Assembly (NCBI RefSeq): GCF_000328475.2
Contig: NC_026480.1
Location: 186,001-250,000 of the forward strand
Length of the DNA stretch: 64,000 nucleotides
Source of the DNA: Mycosarcoma maydis
Lineage: Eukaryota; Basidiomycota; Ustilaginomycetes; Ustilaginales
Reading direction: 5' to 3'
Below the pieces are notes generated by a model. It ran no database searches, had not been told where the DNA came from, and saw nothing but the letters and a program-made list of their open reading frames with translations. The position numbers and the translations under genes were made by a program. Within the stretch, counting starts at the first letter, position 1. Each line of letters begins with the position of its first letter. Below are positions 39,393 to 48,766 of the stretch, one piece after another.

Positions 39393-40106
39393 ATCTGTGA
39401 GTTGGCCGTGTTAGAAGTAAGAGTGAATGGTCGATGTGTTGGTGGATCGAGGGTGTGTGACACTTTGATCGTGGGGTGGGGGTGATTCGTGAAATTCTGC
39501 GAAAAGCCCCGAGACGCGCCTGGAGACCAACACCAACACGAAACACGCTCCTTGACGCTTGCGACTCTCTGCGTCACCAAACTCGGACAGGCACACACGT
39601 GACCTGCTCGACCTGCTCGTGTGTCTCTGCTATTATCATTCGGCGTTGTGCCTTTCTCTCCACCTCGAAGCGCACTTTTTTCTTTTCTTTTTGCTGCGTT
39701 GTGTTTAACTATCATGGATATATACAGTATATATATATAACAATATGTTACGTCAAACTCACTGACTCTAGATTCGTGACTGCTTGAGTTACTCACGACT
39801 GAATCGTGAATCACGAATCACGATTTCTGGTTAAGTAACGGCGAGGTGACAGAGCACGAAGGCCATCCCGCATCTCGTCAGGGTCTATGGGTCTCTCAAG
39901 AAGAAGCTCACGTCGATCTTTCTTTTGCATGTTGGCTTGCTTTTCATATTGCTCATACTAGTGGGCTGATCATCCTTTGCAACGTTTGCTTGTCGCTCTT
40001 TCCGTCTTGTGCCTCTCCCGTCACATCCTGACATTCATGAAGCACTCTCACTTGTGGCCACTCAACACCTCGCTGCGTCGCGACTGCACTCTTGTAGTAA
40101 GCGGGC
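39393..40106. other. Divergent intergenic region
   Basis: This is the 0.7-kb promoter region shared by the Sos7-like gene and the gene at 40107. It contains a TA-rich run (39718-39740) and an AATCGTGAATCACGAATCACGATT cluster (39801-39826). Confidence 0.5.
39718..39740. repeat. TA dinucleotide run
   Basis: ATATATACAG followed by TATATATATATAA forms an almost pure TA stretch, the most AT-rich simple repeat in the window. Confidence 0.85.
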
Positions 40107-42620
40107 ATGGACGAGGAGATCCTTGAAGCGACCAAAGCGCTCTGTATTTCCCCTCAAGCAGACAGAAGTCACCGCGCAACATCCTCACTCGCCGCCTCTA
40201 GCACGCATCGCCGCCATCTCGAACCGCTCGACTTGAATCGTATCCCCGTGCCATCACTGAATCCAGACATCAATGGCGCCTCTTCAGCAGACGCTGACAT
40301 CAGAACTCCCTTCGCGTCCAAAGAAAACATGAGTGGAGGAGTTAAGAGGCCCCGGCGTGGGTCACTCCAAGCTGGCAGAAACGCCTCTGAATCACTGCCT
40401 GCCTCGAAACTCGCCAGAATCGATCGCGACTGCGCCGGTTCGAACGCTCAAGCAGCCATTGTCATATCAGACTCTGACGATGCCGCCGACCAAATCGACG
40501 ACCAAGAGGCTTTAGACGCATCGCTCGACGACTCGCCTACCGCTTTCCATCGCCAGAATCTGGCGAATCTCTACACTTATCATACGCCCACAAAGACGCG
40601 AACTGTGAATAAGCCAGATCCCGACACGCTGCCAAAGACGCTGAATCTTCAGCCTGCCCAAAGTACTGCAGAGCTCCCGTCGGCTCGAAAAGCGTCCACA
40701 ACGACTCCAAACGCAGAAGCATCTGTGCCAATGCTCTCCGCAAATAGCCCACTACCGACGGACAATAAGCCGAAGAAGTCAAAGGGCCTGAAAAGAGCTA
40801 CAATCCAGCTCAAGAAGACACTGGAGGCTGCCAAAGAGCTACGAGTTACTCCTCTGAACCTCGATCGCGTCTCATCTGCCGGATTCCGACTCATCACTCG
40901 ATGCTCTTTCTGCGCTGGAGCTTTTGCCAAATCTGCTTCAACCAAAGTCAAGCAGGAGCACATGTCGTGGTGTGCTCCACTTCAAGGTGTCGAGCGAGCT
41001 GCAGCTGCCGTCCACACCGTCTCATCCGACATCTCACGTGCCCTCCAACGCGACGAGCAAGATAAGAAGAAAGCCGCCGAGGAGCGCACCCTCCTCCAAG
41101 ATGTCATGCACAATGCCGACATTATCATGCACGAGGGGCGTGCAAGTCAGATCGCCACATCATCCAAGATGCGAGGCAGGGTTAAGGTCCTCACAAAAAA
41201 GCCCATCAAGCGTGCAGTCAAGTCCTCGGTACTGGTCGCCGAAGACCCAGCGAGCATTTTCAGCATCGCCCCTCAGCCTCCTGGCCACAATTTGCTCCCT
41301 GCCCGTAAAGCGATGCTCGCAGCTCGCGACCTTGCTAACCAGATTTTCGGCAACGCCGTCTCGCTCTTGGCAGACTCGAGTGAGAGCAAAGGCGTAGGAG
41401 ATGCAGAGCTCATCAATGAGCTGCCACAGGTGATTTCAGATGCGAATCTTGCTTCGACATTGCGAGGCTTTAGTTCACAAAGCATCAACGGTGACACCAA
41501 TCAGGCCAAACATCTCCCTCTTGTCTCTGCCGAGCAGGTCTTTGCTTCCATGGCATCCACGAGTCCGCAGAAAAGCCCTGTAAAGGCGCTGCAGAAATCT
41601 CGTCAGCGTCAGCTTTCGCGGGAGCAAGACACATCGATGGGATTGGAAGACTTGACCATCATTCCAAAAAGTCCGAATCCTCCACAGACACAGCCATTTG
41701 CGCCATCAAAGCTGGCCCAACGCCAGCAAATGCAGCATGACAAACCAAGGGAACCACTTTTTGGTGCTGAAACAACGTCACGGTCTTTGCTTGATCTCAT
41801 ACAGAAGAGCCAAGCTCAAGATGAGAGCGGTACTCACGGCGAGTCGAAACGTAAAGCAGACGAGAACAGCCAGAGGATGGGCGACATTTCCGCAAAGCGA
41901 ACCAGATTGGACACGGAAGATCACTCGACGGGTACACATCGGCACAGGTTGCGCAAGGTCATGTCTCAATCTGGGTCGCCATGCTCCTTGGACAGGCAGG
42001 AGATGGATGTGGACGACGAGCCGATTCGACCAGCATCATCCGCTCGATCTGACAAGATGCACCTTTCATGCACGGGTAAGCTCCAAGAACAATCTTGCAT
42101 CAGTACGCCCAGGTTCGCCACGAACACGACGGTTGCAACGAACGACATTGAGCCTAAGGCTTTCTCTAACTTTTCACAGAGAATTCCGATCGATGGCAGC
42201 CACCGGGACGAGACCGTCACAAAAATGGGAGAAAGCCTTGCTCCGATCCTCGATGCTGACAGTCTTGTCGAACAAGCTGAGGATGACGATGAGGACTCCA
42301 AGTCGTTCCTAGACATGTTGGAGCCTCTGGATGTTACAGACGCGCCTGCCGTCTCTCGAATACCATATCTTTCCGAGCCTTCGTCCGATGATGTATGCGA
42401 ACTAGAGACGAGAGAGATTTCATATATGAGTACGAGGATGCTCGTCGCTTGTAGCGGTGCAAATACCGCCTCCGAGTATCGGCAAGGCACCAATCTCTCT
42501 GCGATTCCGATGGCGATTCCGATGAGCATCTCGCCATGCTCATCGTTCATGCTGTCAGAGGCTGCTGCAAAACATGAACAACGCGAGCCGGCCGTGTCAG
42601 ACTCTGATCCAGAGCTGTGA
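40107..42620 (+). CDS. Unknown protein with SUMO-interaction-like motif and C2HC-type finger
   Basis: This is an 837-residue intronless gene I cannot name. The ATG at 40107 opens MDEEILEATKALCISPQADR. Most of it is disordered and rich in Ser/Asp/Gln. Two motifs stand out. AAIVISDSDDAAD near residue 112 fits a SUMO-interacting motif (hydrophobic core followed by acidic/Ser residues). RCSFCAGAFAKSASTKVKQE, continuing HMSWCAP, near residue 270 fits C-x2-C...H-x3-C, similar in layout to UBZ4-type ubiquitin-binding fingers. Similar features occur in DNA-repair scaffolds such as SLX4, but no SLX4 C-terminal domain is visible. Another short conserved-looking piece is SRSLLDLIQKSQAQDES. A nuclear, SUMO/ubiquitin-linked role is inference only. 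Confidence 0.75.
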   Translation: MDEEILEATKALCISPQADRSHRATSSLAASSTHRRHLEPLDLNRIPVPSLNPDINGASSADADIRTPFASKENMSGGVKRPRRGSLQAGRNASESLPASKLARIDRDCAGSNAQAAIVISDSDDAADQIDDQEALDASLDDSPTAFHRQNLANLYTYHTPTKTRTVNKPDPDTLPKTLNLQPAQSTAELPSARKASTTTPNAEASVPMLSANSPLPTDNKPKKSKGLKRATIQLKKTLEAAKELRVTPLNLDRVSSAGFRLITRCSFCAGAFAKSASTKVKQEHMSWCAPLQGVERAAAAVHTVSSDISRALQRDEQDKKKAAEERTLLQDVMHNADIIMHEGRASQIATSSKMRGRVKVLTKKPIKRAVKSSVLVAEDPASIFSIAPQPPGHNLLPARKAMLAARDLANQIFGNAVSLLADSSESKGVGDAELINELPQVISDANLASTLRGFSSQSINGDTNQAKHLPLVSAEQVFASMASTSPQKSPVKALQKSRQRQLSREQDTSMGLEDLTIIPKSPNPPQTQPFAPSKLAQRQQMQHDKPREPLFGAETTSRSLLDLIQKSQAQDESGTHGESKRKADENSQRMGDISAKRTRLDTEDHSTGTHRHRLRKVMSQSGSPCSLDRQEMDVDDEPIRPASSARSDKMHLSCTGKLQEQSCISTPRFATNTTVATNDIEPKAFSNFSQRIPIDGSHRDETVTKMGESLAPILDADSLVEQAEDDDEDSKSFLDMLEPLDVTDAPAVSRIPYLSEPSSDDVCELETREISYMSTRMLVACSGANTASEYRQGTNLSAIPMAIPMSISPCSSFMLSEAAAKHEQREPAVSDSDPEL

Positions 42621-42926
42621 CTCGTCACAGACCATCGCTGCACCGGCAGTCGTCCAGGATGAACCATTTTTACAGCTTCCTTTCGTCTCGCAATCGTAGT
42701 ACTTGACAGCAGTTTCCCCAGTTTTCGTGACATCCTGTTCGTTGGCGCAGTAATACGATGTGTATCACCATACCCGTGAGCGCCAGTTGCCATTCGTGAT
42801 TGTTTATGCTTCAGAAGTGTGCTTAGATTGCTCAGAGAAAGTGCTTTGGGCCGCTCGTTGCAGTCAGATGAGTAAGTTTGACGTGGTTTCAGTCTGGGCG
42901 CGTGATGGGTGGGTGTGAATCAAGAC
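42621..42926. other. Short convergent intergenic region
   Basis: This is a 306-bp tail-to-tail spacer. It contains CATTCGTGATTG (about 42793-42804) and no gene. Confidence 0.6.
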
Positions 42927-45900
42927 TTAGAGCTCGTCGTGAACAGGTGCATCGGCATGAGCCTCGACCTCGTGAGCAGGCACATCCTGGCTGGCCTTGT
43001 TCGCCTGGTGCTGTTGGTTGTGCTCTCGCGCGCGCGTCTCAACCTGACTATCAGGCGCAACAACACTGCTACCAACCCTCTTCTCCTCGACCAACCTCTG
43101 CGCGAGCCTTGCCACCTCGGCATCGTACAGCGTCCATTCGGGAATTTGTCTCTTGGCTCGATCCAATTTGGGCTCCTTGGTCTTGGGATTCGAACAGAGA
43201 TCGATCGTCTTTGCGTCTTTGAGCCAGTCGTGCGAGCACCACGTTTCGCACCATAGCCACTCTTTTTCGAGCGTGTGGATCGGTATGCTGGTCTGCATGT
43301 TGTTGGGCAGATCTTGGTCGAGGTTGCTCAGCGAGTTAGGGTCGGCTGAAAGCGCTTGGTACTGACCTCGCAATCGATCTCCCGCTGCAAACAGACGGAA
43401 TTTCTGAAGATCCACCACATAAAGCGCCGAAATATGGTACGGCCTTCCTCGCAGGTAGTCCTTCCAGTACCCTTGTTTCCAGAAGCGAAAGCCATCCATA
43501 TCTTCACTGTCATCGCCCATCGGTGGATAGCCATACACTTTACCCTCCAAATCCAGATCCACAAGTTCCTGCATGTCGGTCCTCACCACTTGATCTGCAT
43601 CGACAAAGATGACCTTGCCCAAATCCAGCGGGAACAGCGTATCGAGGAATAGGATCTTGTAGCCCCAGATCGTCCTTTGTTTCTCCTTCTGCGCCCGCAA
43701 CCAATGCGGCCATGCATACGTCACCAATTCGTACTCGAATCCATATTCTGCCGCTAGGTGTGGGATGAATTCCTTGAACGAAGGAGAGAGGAAGTTTTCG
43801 ATGAACCAGAACTTGACACTGCTCGAAGTGTGTTTGAGCACAGAGAGAATCATAATGTACGTCATGCGTTCGTAAAGGTGACCGCTGGCGACGGTGAAGA
43901 TGTTGATATCGGCGTGTTTGCGTGCTGTTGCAACCGCAGTGGCGCTATGCGTTGGTGTAGTACCGCCGACTTGTCGTGCGAGAGAGAAAAGCTTGTCTTT
44001 GGCCGAGAGCATCAGTTGTCCAGCTGCTGATGCAGATACAGCCAACCCACTATCCACCGAGTTCTGTTTCTTGACTGGTCGACCTTGCGCATCGAGCTGC
44101 TCGAGAAGTTCTTCCTTCTCCTTACCACTGCGCTTGGCGACGCGAGGATAGATGGTTAGACCCGAAAGCGTGTCGAGAGTCACATCGGCACCCGTCTGTT
44201 CGACCGGTGGACTGTTCCATCCCTGGTTTCCAACGCTTTGCATCTCGTAAAGCTCGTCACTTCGACCAGGCCGAATCCGCAACTTCCACAAGCCCGGTTG
44301 TGCTTTAAACTGGAAATACGCCAGGTTGGCCATGACAATCGTATCCAGACTCTTGCTCTCATCCGGCGTCTCTAACAGCAGCTGCAGTCCACGCGGTACC
44401 GAAACAGCGGAACCGGCAACCAATTCTCTCGCGTGACCCTCGATCAGCAGATGCTTGAGCTCGTACACCGCCTTGACACCTTTGGCGCGTGATGTTGACG
44501 GCACATCCGCAAGCCGAATGTTGTCCAAGTCATAGATTGCTTCCATGGGCATTGTCAGCCAAGAAGCAGGCGCGTCCAATCCCAGCGTGAGCACGGCTTC
44601 CTCTGGCATTCCGAAGAATCGCAATTCGGGCGCAATCACCCTGCCGTCGCTGTCAAATTCGAGCCTCTGCGGCGAACTGAAGCGGTAGAACCTCTTGAGC
44701 GGAAGTTGGCTCAATTTGATCTCCGGATTCAGAATCACGCGCAGGTATACTCCCTTCAACTCCCGCAGCATGAGCAAGGTACTCGACCAGCGTTGCGCCG
44801 CTTCCGAGATCGGGTTGAGCAACAGCGTGATCCGCACATCGGCCGTCTCACGATGTCCGATTTCAAACATATGCGCTGACGTACCCAGCTGTTCCGCCAA
44901 TCCCGAGCGCGTACTCGTTTTTGCCGTGAACACTCCTTGACCTGTTTGGTCGTAGACGCCATTCATCACGGACAGAGCTGCAAAGATGAGGCTCTGTCGC
45001 TGCTTTGGGTCCATGTCGTCCAAGTCGCGTCGGATGAGCTTGAGTGCTTGCGTCAGGTAAGGCAGCTTCTGACCTGCTTCGTACTCTACAAGTGCCGTGA
45101 TGTCACGCGCTTCGATGGACGCCACTGTCAGGTTAGAGACCAGATGTCCGTCAACGAGAATCGCGGGTCCCTCGGGAATGGCCAGTTTAGAAGTAACGGC
45201 GAGACCGACGCTATTCCAAAAGCGTCGCACTTCCGATTCGCTGATTGGTCCATCAGTGTGCACGCGCAGCTGGTCCGACATCTGCTGCCAAGTAATAGAA
45301 GGCTCATCAAGAGCTTGTCGCAGCGCTTGCAGCATCTCGGATGGCAACAATTGACCCAAGTCCCCCTGCTTCAGAAGGTGGAACAGCAGCGTTGACATTG
45401 TGGTTTTGCGATCGTTCCAAGCCGACGGCCGGTGCACCACAGCAAGCCTGAATTTGGCATCGTCTCGAGCAAGCGCCTCGAAAGATCGCGTCAGCAACGC
45501 CAGACCGTCTTGGGTGTCGACATCTGCGAGCACCCAGACGGTTGAATTCATCAAATCTTGCGATGCAGCAGGGTAGAAAAAGTCAAACACCTCTTCATTC
45601 GACGCGACCACTTCTTCGTCGTTGACCAACGCCGAGAACAAGTCCACAGCGCTATGCACTAGGCCGCCTTCCTGCGCGCCAGAAGCACCGGCCACAAGGG
45701 CCGATCGGAAAGACAGCGCGCCAACCGAGTCGTAGAAATACGTATCGAGGCCAGGAGTGTCATTGCTGATCTGTCCGTAGTAGATCTGTGGAGCAAGCGC
45801 TTGAATTTGTTCCTGAATAGTTTGATGGAGAATGTGGACAATCTGTGGGTGGAAGGCATGATGCTGACCGTTGACAAAGACGTGTCCAGTGAGGCTCTCG

Positions 45901-47963
45901 TGACGATCAGCACGAAGTCGTTGAATATATGCCCTGCCGAGGCTCTCTTTTTGGATGTAGATGTCATTGTCACCGGCCAATGCTTTCTCGAGCTGGTCGG
46001 TCAGAGAGCTTTCGGCGTCGAGGCTCTTAAGGGCAAACTTGGCTTCTTTAATGGCGATAGAAACATCGAGGGCACCTGCAGAACCGGTTTTACTTGCTGC
46101 GGCCTTTCGTAGTACATCGGAGGTCACCTCGGCGCCTGCGTGATCCAGTAGGAACCAGAAGAGACGTGCCATACGGATCGAATCCGCGTTCGCCTCGTCC
46201 TCGAGCCCGCCGGGGACTAAACCCCAGTGCAAGCCGACACGTCCCAAGCTTTGCAACACCGTGTCGGACAGGAAGCGACAGGTCTCCTTCTGACTCAGAT
46301 CCATGACAAGCACTACATTGAACAGATTGAGCGAGAGACGCGGGAACTTTCCGGGCCACAAGGGTCGTAAAAGATCCATCAGGTCGTTGGACCATTCGCT
46401 TGTCGCTTGGTCTTTTTCGAGGTCGTTCAACCAGGTGATGGCCCCTGTACTTGTGCCTTCAGGTGCGTTCTTGATCTCGATGCGATCGCTTGCATCAAAA
46501 GTAGCTGCGGCTGCATTGCCGTCGGCCTGTGCGAGCCAGGCACGTCCTAAAAGACTGGAAGATATGAGATCACCTGCCTCAGTTACGTTCAGCCCGCCTC
46601 CCGCCAGACGATGCTGAAGAGCATGGTTCCAGCCTCGCTCCTTCCGCAAGGTCTCTAGAAGCGAAAGTGGCATAAAGTCTCGGGCATTTGTGGTCTGACC
46701 ATTGAGCCAAAGATCAGATTGGCCCGGCTCGATACGCATGCTGGCCAAATTGAGCACAGCATCAATGAGCGCTGCGGAGGTGCTGGCATCGTCCCACTTT
46801 GTCGAGCTGGCGAGCGCTGTTGCGTGCGACGGGAAGTTTTGCGACAGTTCTTGCAGGGCACGCAGCGGGTCGGACGAGTCCAAGATCAGACGTGCCGCTT
46901 TAATGCCAAGATCCGCTATTTGGTCATTGGAGAGCGATGACAACGTCACTGCGCTGGCTTCTACGTCTGCATCGATCTGTTCGCGGAGCCATTGCGCATC
47001 TTGCGAAGCTCGTTGAGCGGCGTTTGCTTGTTCGCTCTCGGACTCTCCCGGGATACCGACATCACCTACATTGCTATCATCCTTGAGCTTTCTATCGTCG
47101 ATAACAAGGTAGTCCACTTTCTTCAGGTCAAGAATGGCTCCGTAGCCGGATAGACGCTGGACGTGCGATTTTGATTCGCTGGTCGGCCTGTCGTCGTGAT
47201 TGTCGGAGGGTCTCCAGCGGAGCGTGTATGTGAACTCGGTGTCGTGTTGACTAGTATGCTCTTCCAGAGTGGAGAAAAGCTCGCGAAAGTTGTCCGAGTA
47301 TGGGTCTGCATAGAGCACAAACGAATGCGCCGCCGTCTTGCTTCGTGTGTTCTTGCGAGAATGACCGAGCGATACTCCTTGAATTTGAGTTTGCGTTGTT
47401 GATGCGGACTTGCTCTTCTGGATGGCTTTGCGAACGTCGTTCCCTGAACACAGCACTTGATCTTGATGATGCACCCAGCTAACGCAAGAAGTGTTTCGAG
47501 ATCCTTGCTGCCATACCTTGTCCAAGTTTAATGTCTGGTAGAGTTGAACGAGAGCTTGAATCCTTGGACTGCTGTTGCTGAGCGCCAGTGACATGCGCCA
47601 TGCATCCAGTGCCTCTTCTGCATGCTCAGAGGAAGCGGAGAAGAGCTCATGAGATCTGATGAGCTCTTCCACGATGATCGCTACGTGTTCGTCCGACGCC
47701 TGCAGAAGCTCTGATGGAGGGTGCTTGCTTGTGAGCAGCTCGATCAGTGGGAAGAAGCTAGATGGTCGTTGGGCTTGGGCTGCCTCAAGCACCTCGAGTA
47801 AGAACGGCGATCCGCCGCTTGTAAGTTCGATTCTGGACCATGACGCCCGCAGCTGAACCTTGACGGGAGGTGCTTCGGCCTTGACGGTGCTTGTCGGGAT
47901 GCTGAAGGCCAGGATGAGTGCCATCCATGCCCAGCCGATGCCGAGCAAAGGCAGAGCCTTCAT
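42927..47963 (-). CDS. UDP-glucose:glycoprotein glucosyltransferase (ER folding sensor)
   Basis: UGGT re-glucosylates misfolded N-glycoproteins in the ER lumen so that they re-enter the calnexin cycle. This intronless gene gives 1678 residues from ATG 47963. The N-terminus is a signal peptide (MKALPLLGIGWAWMALILAF, cleavage probably near residue 29). A long sensor region of thioredoxin-like domains follows. The C-terminal GT24 catalytic domain lies near residues 1350-1630: INIFTVASGHLYERMTYIMI, WPHWLRAQKEKQRTIWGYKI, and VIFVDADQVVRTDMQELVDL with the metal-binding DAD near 1456. Also present are PYHISALYVVDLQKFR and LDQDLPNNMQTSIPIHTL. The protein ends HDEL, the ER retrieval signal. Length is slightly above the family average (about 1500). 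An upstream in-frame non-ATG start is unnecessary. Confidence 0.95.
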   Translation of the reverse strand: MKALPLLGIGWAWMALILAFSIPTSTVKAEAPPVKVQLRASWSRIELTSGGSPFLLEVLEAAQAQRPSSFFPLIELLTSKHPPSELLQASDEHVAIIVEELIRSHELFSASSEHAEEALDAWRMSLALSNSSPRIQALVQLYQTLNLDKVWQQGSRNTSCVSWVHHQDQVLCSGNDVRKAIQKSKSASTTQTQIQGVSLGHSRKNTRSKTAAHSFVLYADPYSDNFRELFSTLEEHTSQHDTEFTYTLRWRPSDNHDDRPTSESKSHVQRLSGYGAILDLKKVDYLVIDDRKLKDDSNVGDVGIPGESESEQANAAQRASQDAQWLREQIDADVEASAVTLSSLSNDQIADLGIKAARLILDSSDPLRALQELSQNFPSHATALASSTKWDDASTSAALIDAVLNLASMRIEPGQSDLWLNGQTTNARDFMPLSLLETLRKERGWNHALQHRLAGGGLNVTEAGDLISSSLLGRAWLAQADGNAAAATFDASDRIEIKNAPEGTSTGAITWLNDLEKDQATSEWSNDLMDLLRPLWPGKFPRLSLNLFNVVLVMDLSQKETCRFLSDTVLQSLGRVGLHWGLVPGGLEDEANADSIRMARLFWFLLDHAGAEVTSDVLRKAAASKTGSAGALDVSIAIKEAKFALKSLDAESSLTDQLEKALAGDNDIYIQKESLGRAYIQRLRADRHESLTGHVFVNGQHHAFHPQIVHILHQTIQEQIQALAPQIYYGQISNDTPGLDTYFYDSVGALSFRSALVAGASGAQEGGLVHSAVDLFSALVNDEEVVASNEEVFDFFYPAASQDLMNSTVWVLADVDTQDGLALLTRSFEALARDDAKFRLAVVHRPSAWNDRKTTMSTLLFHLLKQGDLGQLLPSEMLQALRQALDEPSITWQQMSDQLRVHTDGPISESEVRRFWNSVGLAVTSKLAIPEGPAILVDGHLVSNLTVASIEARDITALVEYEAGQKLPYLTQALKLIRRDLDDMDPKQRQSLIFAALSVMNGVYDQTGQGVFTAKTSTRSGLAEQLGTSAHMFEIGHRETADVRITLLLNPISEAAQRWSSTLLMLRELKGVYLRVILNPEIKLSQLPLKRFYRFSSPQRLEFDSDGRVIAPELRFFGMPEEAVLTLGLDAPASWLTMPMEAIYDLDNIRLADVPSTSRAKGVKAVYELKHLLIEGHARELVAGSAVSVPRGLQLLLETPDESKSLDTIVMANLAYFQFKAQPGLWKLRIRPGRSDELYEMQSVGNQGWNSPPVEQTGADVTLDTLSGLTIYPRVAKRSGKEKEELLEQLDAQGRPVKKQNSVDSGLAVSASAAGQLMLSAKDKLFSLARQVGGTTPTHSATAVATARKHADINIFTVASGHLYERMTYIMILSVLKHTSSSVKFWFIENFLSPSFKEFIPHLAAEYGFEYELVTYAWPHWLRAQKEKQRTIWGYKILFLDTLFPLDLGKVIFVDADQVVRTDMQELVDLDLEGKVYGYPPMGDDSEDMDGFRFWKQGYWKDYLRGRPYHISALYVVDLQKFRLFAAGDRLRGQYQALSADPNSLSNLDQDLPNNMQTSIPIHTLEKEWLWCETWCSHDWLKDAKTIDLCSNPKTKEPKLDRAKRQIPEWTLYDAEVARLAQRLVEEKRVGSSVVAPDSQVETRAREHNQQHQANKASQDVPAHEVEAHADAPVHDEL

Positions 47964-48766
47964 CGTTGTTCGTGTAGCAGTGAAACCAAAATTGAGTCGG
48001 CGTAACTGGCGTTGTGTCAACTTGGACGAGAACAAGACTGACAAGGACAAGCTGCAGGTTTGATCTGATGGAACAAGCTGAAGGACTCAGCCGGAAGAAG
48101 TCGTGGATGTCACAAGATGCTGATGGTCAAAGCGTCAGACATCAGAATATTCCACGTTGCGTGTTGACTTTTCACGTCTGCGAACAATCACGAATCGCGG
48201 CATTCAGCGATTCCCTACCGCGCACGCTATGACTCAAGAGTTCATCTTTCCCTTCTCGTTCCTATCAAACAATCGGTCTAGCTTTATAGTGGTCACTATA
48301 CAACATGAGAAGGATTCTCTGTTCACTAACGAAGCACAGTCGCACTCGAGTCAGAGGGAAAAACGTGAAAGTGATATCCTCGAGACTAAATTTGATCAGG
48401 TTGTTCAATTCCATTTCCATCAAGACAATGAAAGAGTGTGAAAGGCACCGAAAGACCTTTACAGCTTCTAACAGGTCCCGCCACAGCATCTCTGCACAGC
48501 AGATCTGGCGGCGGCAAAGAGAAATCGTAAGGGAGACACGGGTGACACAAAAAGAAGCACATTCAAGCGGCCCATACCTAACTTTTGCCGGTTGCGATCA
48601 GTCAAAGATCGGAAAACAGGCCAGTAGCGCCGTCCCCCTCCTGCAACGAGACCGGCTCGTAGCTGAGGAAGACGGATTCGATATGTATCGGCGGTCGTGT
48701 CATCATCAACATGGCAGAAAGGAGGATTGGGCTATGAGAAGCGCTGAAGGAAGGACCTAAGAAGGA
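47964..48766. other. Intergenic region upstream of the UGGT gene
   Basis: This 0.8-kb region holds the UGGT promoter and the 3' flank of the DPBB gene. It has one ACAATCACGAATCG motif near 48185 and no supported gene. Confidence 0.5.

Noticed and set aside
40107..42620. Naming the SIM/finger protein SLX4
   Set aside because: No SLX4 C-terminal SLX1-binding domain visible; the finger alone is not diagnostic.
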